In this document: positions 8,655 through 17,228 of the stretch, one piece after another
Layout: each line of letters opens with the position of its first letter
Position numbering within the stretch: the stretch's first letter is position 1
Assembly (NCBI RefSeq): GCF_024448695.1
Contig: NZ_JAMOHY010000008.1
Location: forward strand, 62,001-126,000
Source of the DNA: Stutzerimonas stutzeri
Lineage (GTDB): Bacteria > Pseudomonadota > Gammaproteobacteria > Pseudomonadales > Pseudomonadaceae
Direction of reading: 5' to 3'
DNA length: 64,000 nt
Translations under genes and position numbers: made by a program
Notes under the pieces: generated by a model
What the model saw: the letters and a program-made list of their open reading frames with translations, nothing else
Databases searched by the model: none
Told to the model about the DNA's origin: nothing

Positions 8655-9388
8655 GGCCCAAACAGCCGGACGGGGTGAGGCGTATACAGGGTGCCTGAAC
8701 CCATGAAACGGCGGCGCTGCTCGCGCGCTTCATGTTCGTCGGCGACCTGCCGGGCATGATCGATTGCCACGGCCCGATTCTGCGTGAGCGCCATCTGCTG
8801 AGCCTGGATTGCCTGCTTGGCCTGCAGCGCCAGGAGCTGGTTGGTTGCCTGACTGGCCTGCAGCGCACCCACTGCCGACTGGCTCTGGGCGACCAGATCA
8901 GTCAGCACGGCCTGGTCCATGCTCAGGTTGTCGGCCACCTGTGCCTGCATGCGAAGCGCGGTGTGCAGGCCTTGGCGCTCCTGCCGCCAGCGCTCGATGC
9001 GCTGCTGGGCCAGATCCGCGCCGGTTGCCGACTGCCCGTACTGCTCTGGATACAGCTGTGCAAACGCCTGGTCGAGCTGGCTGAGCTCATAGGCCAACCC
9101 CTGGGCCTGGACGAGCAACTGCTCGCTTCGGGCGAGCGACAGCCTCAGCCGGTTGATCGCATTGAAATCGAGCGAGGCCAGGTGACGCGCTTGGTTCAGC
9201 AGCATCTGCGTTTCGTTCTGCAGCTGGCTGAGCTGGTTGTTGGTCATCTCCAGGGTGCGCAGGGCGGTCAGGGTGTTCTGGAGCAGGTTGGTCGGGTCGA
9301 TCACGGTCATCGCGTCGGCGCGTCCGAGCAGCGCCAGCCCGGCGAGCAGCAGGGTACAGGTGTGTGGCGCACGCATGCGCCGGCTCAT
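8651..9388 (-). CDS. trbJ: conjugal transfer protein TrbJ (VirB5-like)
   Basis: 245 aa secreted minor pilus component. A signal peptide (about residues 1-26, ending near GRADA) is followed by long amphipathic helices rich in Gln and Leu, the TrbJ coiled-coil pattern (LRTLEMTNNQLSQLQNE). VirB5-type proteins sit at the pilus tip and aid recipient contact. It overlaps trbE and the TrbK-like gene by 4 bp each. Confidence 0.9.
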   Translation of the reverse strand: MSRRMRAPHTCTLLLAGLALLGRADAMTVIDPTNLLQNTLTALRTLEMTNNQLSQLQNETQMLLNQARHLASLDFNAINRLRLSLARSEQLLVQAQGLAYELSQLDQAFAQLYPEQYGQSATGADLAQQRIERWRQERQGLHTALRMQAQVADNLSMDQAVLTDLVAQSQSAVGALQASQATNQLLALQAKQAIQAQQMALTQNRAVAIDHARQVADEHEAREQRRRFMGSGTLYTPHPVRLFGP

Positions 9389-11811
9389 GTCGGCTCCACC
9401 TGTTGAGGGCAGTGACTGGCAAGCAGCTCGGCGGCCCAGTCGAGTCCACGGTGGCGCAGCCAGGCGTTGGCGAAGTCGAGGCTGGTGTGTTCCGCCAGCA
9501 ACCGGTCGATCTGGTGTTGATCGGCGGGACCGGCAGCAGCGGCAAACGCCAGCGCAACGGGCCCCAGTTCCAGTTCGAACAGGCGATTGCCCTGGCGGGA
9601 CTGGAAGTAGTAGTCGCGCTTGGGGGTCGCTCGCGCAACGATGTCGATCTGTCGGGCGTTGAGTCCGAAGGCGCGATAGAGGTCACGTACTTGCGGCTCG
9701 TGCGCCTGGGGATTGGGCAGCAGGATGCGGCTGGGGCAGCTTTCGATGACCGCGCTGGCGATGCTGGAGGCCTGGATGTCGGCCAGCGACTGGGTCGAGA
9801 AGATGACCGAGACGTTTTTCTTGCGCAGCGTCTTGAGCCACTGGCGGATGCGCGCTGCGAACAGCGGCTCGTCGAGAAACAGCCAGGCCTCATCGAGCAT
9901 GAGCAATGTGGGCGCGCCATCGAAGCGCGCCTCGAACCGATGAAACAGGTAACTGAGCACGGCGGCCACGGCAGCCTTGCTGTGCATCAGCTCCTCCAGC
10001 TCGAAGCACTGCACATCCGCCGTGCCCAGGCGCTCCTCTTCGGCGTCCAGCAGCCGGCCGTGGGCGCCGCCCAGCACGTAGGGCTGCAACGCCTCGCGCA
10101 GGTGAGCATCCTGCAGCAGGACGGCGAAGCCGGTCAGGGTGCGTTGACCAATTGGCGCACCGGCGAGGCTGTGCAGCGCCGTCCAGATGGCCGTCTTCTG
10201 GTCCGGCCCCAGGTCGACGCCTTCCTGCTGCAGTCTGGCCTGGATCCATTCGCTGGCCCAGGTGCGCTGTCCTTCATGTTCGAGGTGCGCCAGGGGTTGG
10301 AAGGCGATATTGCCGTCCCGTCCCAGGTCGTAGTGGTCGCCGCCAAGCCCGAGGGTAGCGGCACGCAGGGAACGACCCATGTCGAAGATCAGCAGGCGGG
10401 CGCCGGCATAGCGTCGAAACTGCATGGCCAGGGTGGCCAGCAGGACGGACTTGCCCATCCCCGTCGGGCCTGCCACCAGCGTGTGGCCGACATCGCCGAC
10501 GTGGGTGACCAGCCGAAAGGGGGTTGAGCCCTCGGTGCGAGTGACCATCAGGGGCGGGCCGTCGAGGTGGGCGTTGCGGACGGGACCGGCCCAGACCGCT
10601 GAGACCGGCATCAGATGAGCGAGGTTGAGGGTGGAGATGATGGGCTGGCGCACATTCGCATAGGCGTTGCCGGGAATGGACGACAGCCAGGCCTCCACCG
10701 CGTTCAGTTGCTCGGCGATGGTGACCAGTCCGCGCCCCTGGATGGCTTGCTCGATCAGCCGCAGCTTCTGGTCCGCTCGCTGCGGATCCTCGTCGAACAC
10801 CGTGACCGTCGCGGTCATGTAGCCGTAGGCGGCCTCGTCGGCACCCAGTTCCTGCAGGGCCGCGTCGGCATCGGCGGCTTTGTTGGCAGCGTCGCTGTCG
10901 ACCAGCGGACTTTCCTGCTGAAAGAGGGTCTCGCGCAGCAGGGCCAGCACACCCTTGCGCTTGGCGAACCACTGGCGACGCAGGCGTGTCAGCTCGGTGA
11001 GGGCTTCCTCCTTGTCCATGCAGATGAAACGGGTCGACCAGCGATAACCGATATTCAGGTGGTTCAGCTCATCGAGCACGCCCGGCCAGGTAGAAGTCGC
11101 AAAACCGCGAACCGACAGAACCCGCAAGTGCTGATCGCCCAACATCGGCGCGAGTCCCGTCGTCAATGCGCAGTCGGCCAGCAGGGCGTCCAGGTGAACG
11201 GGCACCTCCGGTACCGCCACGGCGTGACGATCAGTCGAAACGGTGCCGTGCAGATAGGTGAGGGTCTCGCTGTCATCGAGCCAGCCGGCCTCGGGGATGG
11301 TGCCCTGCAGAAGGTCCTGGAAGCGGTCGGTTTCGGTCACAAAAGCCGTGATCTGCTGACGCCAGTCCACACCGGTTCGAGGTTTGTCGGCATACAACAG
11401 GCTGGCGGCCCGCGCGTGAACCTCCTCGCGGGGCAGGTAGGTGAGGGTCAGGCGATAGCAACTCTCGAAATGACTGTCGGGCGATCCGAACGTGGCGCGC
11501 CGCTCTTCGTCGACCAGCCAGGACAGCGGATCGGGAAACCGGCTGGTGGGGTAATGCGCAGCGACCTGGCGATCGGCCTCGACGTGGAGCATCCAGCCGG
11601 AGCCGAGACGGCGCAGCGCGTTGTTCAGACGCGTCGTGGTGGCCACCAACTCGGCTTCGGTGGCGCTGTCGAGGTCCGGCCCGCGATAGCGAAGCGTCCT
11701 TTGGAACGCGCCATCCTTGTTGAGCACGACGCCAGGCGCAACGAGCGCGGCCCAGGGAAGCCAGTCGGCGAGGCGAGCCGGGCGGTCGCGGTATTCACGA
11801 AGATTGAGCAT
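9385..11811 (-). CDS. trbE: conjugal transfer ATPase TrbE (VirB4-like)
   Basis: 808 aa, the largest and most conserved ATPase of the mating apparatus, powering pilus assembly at the inner membrane. The start is at 11811 (MLNLREY); upstream in-frame codons overlap trbD and lack a ribosome site. The N-terminal VirB4 domain is at about residues 1-400. Walker A (VAGPTGMGKSVLL) is near 440 and Walker B (LLMLDEAWLFLDEP) near 635. Length agrees with TrbE of Tn4371-like elements. Confidence 0.95.
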   Translation of the reverse strand: MLNLREYRDRPARLADWLPWAALVAPGVVLNKDGAFQRTLRYRGPDLDSATEAELVATTTRLNNALRRLGSGWMLHVEADRQVAAHYPTSRFPDPLSWLVDEERRATFGSPDSHFESCYRLTLTYLPREEVHARAASLLYADKPRTGVDWRQQITAFVTETDRFQDLLQGTIPEAGWLDDSETLTYLHGTVSTDRHAVAVPEVPVHLDALLADCALTTGLAPMLGDQHLRVLSVRGFATSTWPGVLDELNHLNIGYRWSTRFICMDKEEALTELTRLRRQWFAKRKGVLALLRETLFQQESPLVDSDAANKAADADAALQELGADEAAYGYMTATVTVFDEDPQRADQKLRLIEQAIQGRGLVTIAEQLNAVEAWLSSIPGNAYANVRQPIISTLNLAHLMPVSAVWAGPVRNAHLDGPPLMVTRTEGSTPFRLVTHVGDVGHTLVAGPTGMGKSVLLATLAMQFRRYAGARLLIFDMGRSLRAATLGLGGDHYDLGRDGNIAFQPLAHLEHEGQRTWASEWIQARLQQEGVDLGPDQKTAIWTALHSLAGAPIGQRTLTGFAVLLQDAHLREALQPYVLGGAHGRLLDAEEERLGTADVQCFELEELMHSKAAVAAVLSYLFHRFEARFDGAPTLLMLDEAWLFLDEPLFAARIRQWLKTLRKKNVSVIFSTQSLADIQASSIASAVIESCPSRILLPNPQAHEPQVRDLYRAFGLNARQIDIVARATPKRDYYFQSRQGNRLFELELGPVALAFAAAAGPADQHQIDRLLAEHTSLDFANAWLRHRGLDWAAELLASHCPQQVEPT

Positions 11812-11819
11812 CGTGGGTC

Positions 11820-12092
11820 CTAGACGTCCAGGAGGGAGGGGTATTTGATATGGCGGGCAAAGACCTGCATGAACTGCGGGTCGAGGCGCGCCCCCCAGAC
11901 GGCGAGTGCGTGACCGACCAGCCAGAGCGCCAGGCCTGGCAGCCATAGCTGCAGACCCAGACCGACTACGGCAGCAATGGTCCCGTTGACGATGGCCACG
12001 CTGCGCGGCGCACCGCCCAGCAGGATGGGCTCGCTGAGCGAGCGATGAAGCGGCAGCTCGAAGCCCTGCAGGGGCTGATCCGATGCATTCAT
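11820..12092 (-). CDS. trbD: conjugal transfer protein TrbD (VirB3-like)
   Basis: 90 aa with a hydrophobic pair of segments (about residues 30-66). It ends with the characteristic RLDPQFMQVFARHIKYPSLL segment that VirB3/TrbD proteins carry just upstream of TrbE. The start at 12092 overlaps the trbC stop by ATGA. The longer frame to 12551 only shadows trbC and trbB. Confidence 0.92.
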   Translation of the reverse strand: MNASDQPLQGFELPLHRSLSEPILLGGAPRSVAIVNGTIAAVVGLGLQLWLPGLALWLVGHALAVWGARLDPQFMQVFARHIKYPSLLDV

Positions 12093-12427
12093 GCGATCAC
12101 CGCGCCCCCTGCAAAGCTGAAGAAACTGAGAAAGAAGGAGGAGGCGGCGAACGCGATCGAGAGCCCGAAGACGATCTGGATCAGCTTGCGGAAACCCCCT
12201 CCGGTGTCGCCGAAGGCGAGCGCAAGGCCCGTGGTAATGATGATGATCACCGCGACGATCTTGGCGACCGGACCCTGCACCGAGTCGAGAATTGACTGCA
12301 GCGGGCCCTCCCAGGGCATGCCTGATCCGGCAGCAAGGGCGGGCATGGCAATCATCAGCAACAGGGCGAGCATCACGCCTTGCCGTGGTGAGATTCGGCA
12401 CCAGGCGCTGGACAGGTGTCGGTTCAT
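12089..12427 (-). CDS. trbC: conjugal transfer pilin TrbC (VirB2-like)
   Basis: 112 aa precursor of the major pilus subunit. A signal peptide ends around ALAA (residues 30-33). Two transmembrane helices (about 55-75 and 84-108) are separated by a short polar loop, the VirB2 layout. In P-type systems the pilin is cyclised by the TraF peptidase, which this element encodes at 59.5-60.1 kb. Confidence 0.92.
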   Translation of the reverse strand: MNRHLSSAWCRISPRQGVMLALLLMIAMPALAAGSGMPWEGPLQSILDSVQGPVAKIVAVIIIITTGLALAFGDTGGGFRKLIQIVFGLSIAFAASSFFLSFFSFAGGAVIA

Positions 12428-13410
12428 GGCGTGGCTCCATGGATATCGATGAGGGTGGGGTTGGCAGGGCAGCCGACCGGCTGCAGCCGGTAGCCCTGGT
12501 CGTCGTAGCCGATGACCTGCGCGATTTGCTGTACGCGCCGTGCACGGCCACGACCGGCCAGAAACACGATGAGGTTCACCGTTTCGGCAATCAGCGACCG
12601 TGGCGCGGCAAGTGCGACCTCCAGGATAAGTTGCTCCAGTCGCAGCAGTGCGCCCTGGCAGGATCCGGCATGAAGCGTGGCGATGCCGCCCGGATGCCCG
12701 GTCCCCCAGGCCTTGATCAGGTCCAGCGCCTCTGCTCCACGGACTTCACCCACGACGATGCGGTCGGGGCGCAGGCGCAGGGTGCTGCGCACCAGGTCCG
12801 CCATGCTCACAACTCCGTCCTGTGTGCGCAGGCTGACCTGATCCTGCGCCGCGCATTGCAACTCGACGGTGTCTTCCAGCACGAGCACTCGGTCACCCGT
12901 TTCGGCGACAGCGGCCAGCAGGGCATTGGCCAGGGTGGTCTTGCCACTGCTGGTGCCTCCCGCGACAAGGATGTTCAGCCGCTTGCGCACGGCATCGCGC
13001 AGCAGGTCGACCTGTGCCGGTGTGAGGATGCCGTCGTTCGCGTACTGCTCCAGTGCAATGACGTGCCTGGCCCGCTTGCGCAGGGCGAAGGCCGGGGCCG
13101 GTGATGCCGGTGGCAGCACCCCCTCGAAGCGTTCGCCGGACTGCGGCAGTTCGGCGCTCAGCAGGGGGCGTGCCCGATGCACCTCGCTGTTCACGTGGGC
13201 GGCCACCAGGCGGATGATGCGTTCACCGTCGGTAGCGGCCAGGGCGCCAAGGGGCGAGCGTCCGCTCGATAGCCTGTCGACCCACAACCGACCGTCGGGG
13301 TTGAGCATGATCTCGAGCACGTCCGGGTCGTCCAGGGCATCGGCGATCAACGGGCCCATAGCGGTGCGCAACATCAGCACGCGCCGATCTGAAAGGATTG
13401 GCGCGGTCAT
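12424..13410 (-). CDS. trbB: conjugal transfer ATPase TrbB (VirB11-like)
   Basis: 328 aa hexameric traffic ATPase. The N-terminal domain is at residues 1-140. The catalytic domain has Walker A VAGGTSSGKTTL (about 150-160), an Asp box, Walker B-like RIVVGEVRG and the GHPGGIATLHA histidine box. It docks on TrbE to switch between pilus building and DNA export. It is coupled to copG by a TAATG overlap. Confidence 0.95.
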   Translation of the reverse strand: MTAPILSDRRVLMLRTAMGPLIADALDDPDVLEIMLNPDGRLWVDRLSSGRSPLGALAATDGERIIRLVAAHVNSEVHRARPLLSAELPQSGERFEGVLPPASPAPAFALRKRARHVIALEQYANDGILTPAQVDLLRDAVRKRLNILVAGGTSSGKTTLANALLAAVAETGDRVLVLEDTVELQCAAQDQVSLRTQDGVVSMADLVRSTLRLRPDRIVVGEVRGAEALDLIKAWGTGHPGGIATLHAGSCQGALLRLEQLILEVALAAPRSLIAETVNLIVFLAGRGRARRVQQIAQVIGYDDQGYRLQPVGCPANPTLIDIHGATP

Positions 13411-13859
13411 TACGAGTCCTCGCGTTCGGCGAAGGCTTCAGGCCGCGACGGGTCGAGGACCGTATCGGCCTGTACCTCATCGAACAGGCGGCGGCCTTTC
13501 TGCAGGCGCCGCCCCACCTGTTCGATGAACTGTGAAAAACGCAGACGGCCCTGGGCCCTGGCCGCTTCCTGGTGCGCCTCCGGGATAGGCGAGCTGACCG
13601 TCAGGTAGTGGCGCACGTACAGCGCTACGGTCTCGATGAGGATGTTCTGGTCCCGCTCCAGCCGTTCGAACTGCCGTGACAACCGGTCCAGGCGCTTGGC
13701 CATCGCGGTGTCTCGCTGGTCGCCGGAGGCAGGTGACAGCCAGGCCGCCACTGCGGCCGCCACGAGGGAGGACTTGGAGACGCCTTTCTTGATGGCCAGC
13801 TCGTTCAGCCGCTTGGCGTGCTCGGGGTCGATGAACAGGTTCAGGCGTGCTCGGCTCAT
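13410..13859 (-). CDS. CopG-family (ribbon-helix-helix) regulator in tra operon
   Basis: 149 aa. The N-terminal RHH domain (about residues 1-45: LNLFIDPEHAKRLNELAIKK, then GVSKSSLVAAAV) is followed by a helical tail with a coiled-coil-like segment (about 50-75). The same kind of gene separates traG and trbB in Tn4371-like ICEs, where it is annotated as a CopG transcriptional regulator. It probably represses the transfer operon, but no operator is recognised. The start overlaps traG by ATGA. Confidence 0.88.
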   Translation of the reverse strand: MSRARLNLFIDPEHAKRLNELAIKKGVSKSSLVAAAVAAWLSPASGDQRDTAMAKRLDRLSRQFERLERDQNILIETVALYVRHYLTVSSPIPEAHQEAARAQGRLRFSQFIEQVGRRLQKGRRLFDEVQADTVLDPSRPEAFAEREDS

Positions 13860-15811
13860 AGGATGATTCCGTCGTCAGGGTCAAGCGAGGCCATGCGCGC
13901 GGCATCGATCCGTTGCATGTCAGGCCGGGCGGAGGAAGGCGTGGTTTCATCGTCATCCAGCAGGTCGAAGTCGCTGGCTGCCAACGGTCCGGTTGACCAC
14001 TCGCGGGCCGGCCCGCCGTCCTGGGTGACCGCGAGCGATTCGGGCTCGGACACGTCAGCGGTTGCGGCGAGGCCGGCCCAGTCATCGAGCCGGGGCGGCG
14101 GCGCGTCGAGGTAGCAGCCAGGCCGCAGCGATGGTGCTGGCAGCAGCCGCTGCGTGAAGTTGGCGTCTTCGTAGTAACGCAGCTTGAGCGCACGGATGGG
14201 CGGGTGGCCGGACAGCATCACAACCGACTGATCAACCGGCAGCTGCATGACTTCACCGGGGGTCAGCAGCGCACGGGCCGTTTCCTGGCGAGACACCATC
14301 AGATGCCCCAGCCAGGGCGCCAGACGGTGGCCGGCGTAGTTGCGCTGGGCCCGCAGTTCGGTGGCGGTGCCCAGGGTCTCCGAGATTCGCTTGGCGGTTC
14401 GTTCGTCGTTGGTGGCGAAGGTGATGCGCACGTGGCAGTTGTCCAGAATCGAATGGTTCTGGCCGTAGGCCTTGTCGATCTGGTTGAGCGACTGCGAAAT
14501 GAGAAATGCGCGCAAGCCGTAGCCGGCCATGAAGGCCAATGCCGACTCGAAGAAGTCCAGTCGACCCAGCGCCGGAAACTCGTCGAGCATCAGCAGCAGC
14601 CTGTGCTTGCGTTCGATCCCGTCCGCACCGTCCAGCGATTCGGTCAGGCGCCGCCCGATCTGGTTCAGGATCAGGCGGATCAGGGGCTTGGTACGGCTGA
14701 TGTCCGATGGCGGGACGACCAGGTACAGCGATACCGGATGGGGCGCCGAGATCAAGTCGGCAATGCGCCAGTCGCAGCGCGACGTCACCTGAGCGACGGT
14801 TGGATCGCGATACAGGCCCAGAAACGACATGGCGGTGGAGAGCACGCCGGACCGTTCGTTCTCGCTCTTGTTGAGCACCTCCCTCGCGGCTGACGCCACG
14901 ACGGGGTGGGGTTCGTCACCGAGATGGGCCGTGGCCATCATCCGGTGCAGGGTCAACTCGAAGGTGCAGGTTGGGTCGGAGAGGAAGGTGGCCACGCCGC
15001 CGAGCGTCTTGTCACGACCGGCATAGAGCACATGCAGGATGGCACCGACCAGCAGGGCGTGGCTGGTCTTCTCCCAGTGATTGCGTCGTTCCAGCGCGCC
15101 CTCGGGGTCGACCAGGATATCGGCGATGTTCTGCACGTCGCGCACTTCGTGGACGCCGCGACGTACCTCCAGCAGCGGATTGTAGGCAGCCGACGCCGGA
15201 TCGGTCGGGTTGAACAGCAGACAGTGCGAGAACCGCGATCGCCAGCCGGCCGTCAGGTTCCAGTTCTCACCCTTGATGTCATGGATGACCGCCGAGGCCG
15301 GCCAGGAGAGGAGGGTGGGGACCACCAGGCCGACGCCCTTGCCCGAACGCGTCGGAGCAAACGCCAGCACATGTTCGGGACCTGCATGACGCAGATAACG
15401 GTTCCCGAATCGACCGAGGAAAACGCCGTCAGCCGCACAAAGGCCGGCCTTGCGTACCGCTCGTGCGTCGGCCCAGCACGCCGACCCATAGGTGGTGACG
15501 GTTCCCGACTGGCGGGCGCGCCAGAGCGCCATGCCAATCGCGAACAGCACGGCCAGCCCACTGCCCGATGCCGCGATCAGACCTGCTGTATCGAAGACCC
15601 GAGGTGCGTAGGCACCATAAAGCAGCCACCACTCGAACACCTGCCAGGGCAAATAGACCGGCGTGCGGGACAGCTCGAACCAGTGGGCACCCAGGAAAGG
15701 CGGGTAGTCGAGCGCATGGGCCGCCCACTGGGTAGCACACCAGACAGCACCGCAAACGATGCCGACGACCACCGTCACCTGTCCGTACAGCACATTCGTC
15801 GCCTGTTTCAC
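13856..15811 (-). CDS. traG: type IV coupling protein TraG (VirD4-like)
   Basis: 651 aa inner-membrane ATPase that delivers the relaxase-DNA complex to the Trb channel. Two N-terminal membrane segments (about residues 10-30 and 75-95) precede Walker A FAPTRSGKGVGLVVP (about 150-165). Walker B-like LLLMLDEFPALG lies near 405. It is the first gene of the leftward transfer operon. Its upstream side is where cargo has been inserted, separating it from the relaxase gene 41.5 kb away, its usual close neighbour. Confidence 0.95.
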   Translation of the reverse strand: MKQATNVLYGQVTVVVGIVCGAVWCATQWAAHALDYPPFLGAHWFELSRTPVYLPWQVFEWWLLYGAYAPRVFDTAGLIAASGSGLAVLFAIGMALWRARQSGTVTTYGSACWADARAVRKAGLCAADGVFLGRFGNRYLRHAGPEHVLAFAPTRSGKGVGLVVPTLLSWPASAVIHDIKGENWNLTAGWRSRFSHCLLFNPTDPASAAYNPLLEVRRGVHEVRDVQNIADILVDPEGALERRNHWEKTSHALLVGAILHVLYAGRDKTLGGVATFLSDPTCTFELTLHRMMATAHLGDEPHPVVASAAREVLNKSENERSGVLSTAMSFLGLYRDPTVAQVTSRCDWRIADLISAPHPVSLYLVVPPSDISRTKPLIRLILNQIGRRLTESLDGADGIERKHRLLLMLDEFPALGRLDFFESALAFMAGYGLRAFLISQSLNQIDKAYGQNHSILDNCHVRITFATNDERTAKRISETLGTATELRAQRNYAGHRLAPWLGHLMVSRQETARALLTPGEVMQLPVDQSVVMLSGHPPIRALKLRYYEDANFTQRLLPAPSLRPGCYLDAPPPRLDDWAGLAATADVSEPESLAVTQDGGPAREWSTGPLAASDFDLLDDDETTPSSARPDMQRIDAARMASLDPDDGIIL

Positions 15812-16096
15812 CGCAGCACCAACCCTCGTCAGCGCGGCACGCCAATGTGCCGCGAGCGAGAGGGTCGGTAATCAGCGAAAAGACATCAAAGACCGATTTG
15901 GCGGGGATTATGGCTTCTGCAGGCATAGGTGGAGCTTGAGGTGTCTGGGCCAGCTCCAGCTCGCTGCGGGGTAGGGCAATACGTGTGCTTAGGCAGCACA
16001 ATAGGCCCTTAGGCACCCTTGTCAATAAGCTGCAAGGAGGGGATGGGCGGCATCGCGTTCCGACAAGTCAGTAGGCGCCTGGCCCTCCATTTTTTA
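15812..16096. other. junction between ICE transfer operon and catabolic cargo
   Basis: This stretch lies between the divergent starts of traG and the first catabolic gene and should hold the traG promoter. No coding frame with family features, IS end or tRNA is seen. CTTAGGCA-type repeats occur around 15990-16013 (GTGCTTAGGCAGCAC, then CCTTAGGCACC) and may be a regulator site. Confidence 0.4.
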
Positions 16097-16146
16097 GATA
16101 GCTGTATTAGCCCGCCTCGCGTAGCTCAGCCGTAATGCCGTTCATA
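16097..16146 (+). promoter_or_regulatory. catabolic regulon promoter element, copy 1
   Basis: TAGCTG at 16099, second half-site TAGCTC at 16122 (23 bp phasing), TTCATA -10-like hexamer at 16141, and the start codon of the imine-reductase-like gene at 16178. It is one of five copies with the same geometry in this window. Confidence 0.75.
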
Positions 16147-16177
16147 CACTCCAGCCCAACGCTACTGGAGAAGTTCT

Positions 16178-17206
16178 ATGGACGCGGCAGTTTCTATCGA
16201 AATCAATAACGACACTGAAATCACCACCCCCTTTATCCGCGACTCGGATGTCGCGGATCTGGCCGACTGGGCGAAAGCTGTCACGACGCTCGCCGAGGCG
16301 TATGCAAAACCGATCAAACCGGCCATGGTTCCGGCGCGGATCATGGCGCGTGGTGATGGTTTCTGGCTGCGCAGCCTGTGTGCAGTATCTCCATCCGGGG
16401 AGTACATGGGCTGCAAGCTGATTTCCGCTTCACCCAAGATCAAGCGTGCCAGCTACCTCATCTCACTGTTTGATCAGCGCACCATGCAACTGGCGGCGTT
16501 GGTCGATGGCAACCGCATCACCGATATCCGCACCGCCGCGACCGCCGTGGTAGCAGCCAATGCCGCCGCGCCGAGCGGGGCGCTGCGGGTTGGCATCATC
16601 GGATCGGGCGCATTGGCCAATGGCATTCTGACTGCACTTCTGGCGGTGCGCGAAGTGTCGCTGGCCCGGGTGTACAGCCCAACCCCGGCGAGCCGCCACC
16701 GTTTTGCCGATAGCTTCAAGGCTTCCCATGCGCTGGTCATCGAGGCGGCTGAGAGCCCGCAAACGGCGCTCAAGGATGTGGATGTCATCGTTTGCGCTGC
16801 GCGTAGCCGAGACGAATCACCTGTGCTGTTGGGTGAGTGGTTGCAGCCCGGTGTGGTCGTCCTCTCGGTCGGCTCCACCTTGCCCGAACAGCGTGAAGTC
16901 GACGTCGCGGCCATGGAGCGCGCCGACGTCATCATCGCCGACATGCCTGAAGAAGTGCTGCATGAAACCGGTGATGCGCTGGAAGCCGTGCGCGAGGGAG
17001 TCGATTTGGCGGGCAAGACCGTCAGTCTGGGAGATGTGATTTCCGGTCAGGCACCCGCGCGCCGCTCCCCGACGGACATCGTTATCTACAAATCGGTCGG
17101 TACGGCTCTGCAGGACGTGGTGATCGCCGAAATGCTTCTGCGCGAAGCGCTGGCTAGCAACAAGTACGAACTGCTTCCTGCCGGCATCGTCACCATCGAC
17201 CGCTGA
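16178..17206 (+). CDS. ornithine cyclodeaminase/mu-crystallin-family oxidoreductase
   Basis: 342 aa, NAD(P)-dependent enzyme of the OCD/mu-crystallin/ketimine-reductase family. Substrate-domain lysine lies in GCKLIS (K80) and arginine in TDIRTAA (R118). The Rossmann nucleotide loop GIIGSGALANG is at residues 139-149. Members reduce imines, oxidise amino acids or deaminate ornithine. It is the first gene of catabolic unit 1, 22 bp ahead of a DapA-family lyase. With the lyase and dehydrogenase it may process a side chain or a carbonyl/imine intermediate; true ornithine cyclisation is unlikely in this context. The substrate is unknown. Confidence 0.85.
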   Translation: MDAAVSIEINNDTEITTPFIRDSDVADLADWAKAVTTLAEAYAKPIKPAMVPARIMARGDGFWLRSLCAVSPSGEYMGCKLISASPKIKRASYLISLFDQRTMQLAALVDGNRITDIRTAATAVVAANAAAPSGALRVGIIGSGALANGILTALLAVREVSLARVYSPTPASRHRFADSFKASHALVIEAAESPQTALKDVDVIVCAARSRDESPVLLGEWLQPGVVVLSVGSTLPEQREVDVAAMERADVIIADMPEEVLHETGDALEAVREGVDLAGKTVSLGDVISGQAPARRSPTDIVIYKSVGTALQDVVIAEMLLREALASNKYELLPAGIVTIDR

Positions 17207-17228
17207 AAACAATACAAGGAGAAAGAAA

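Noticed and set aside
16178-17206. True ornithine cyclodeaminase in proline synthesis.
   Set aside because: Placement at the head of a catabolic operon and family breadth (imine reductases, mu-crystallin) make that specific function unlikely.
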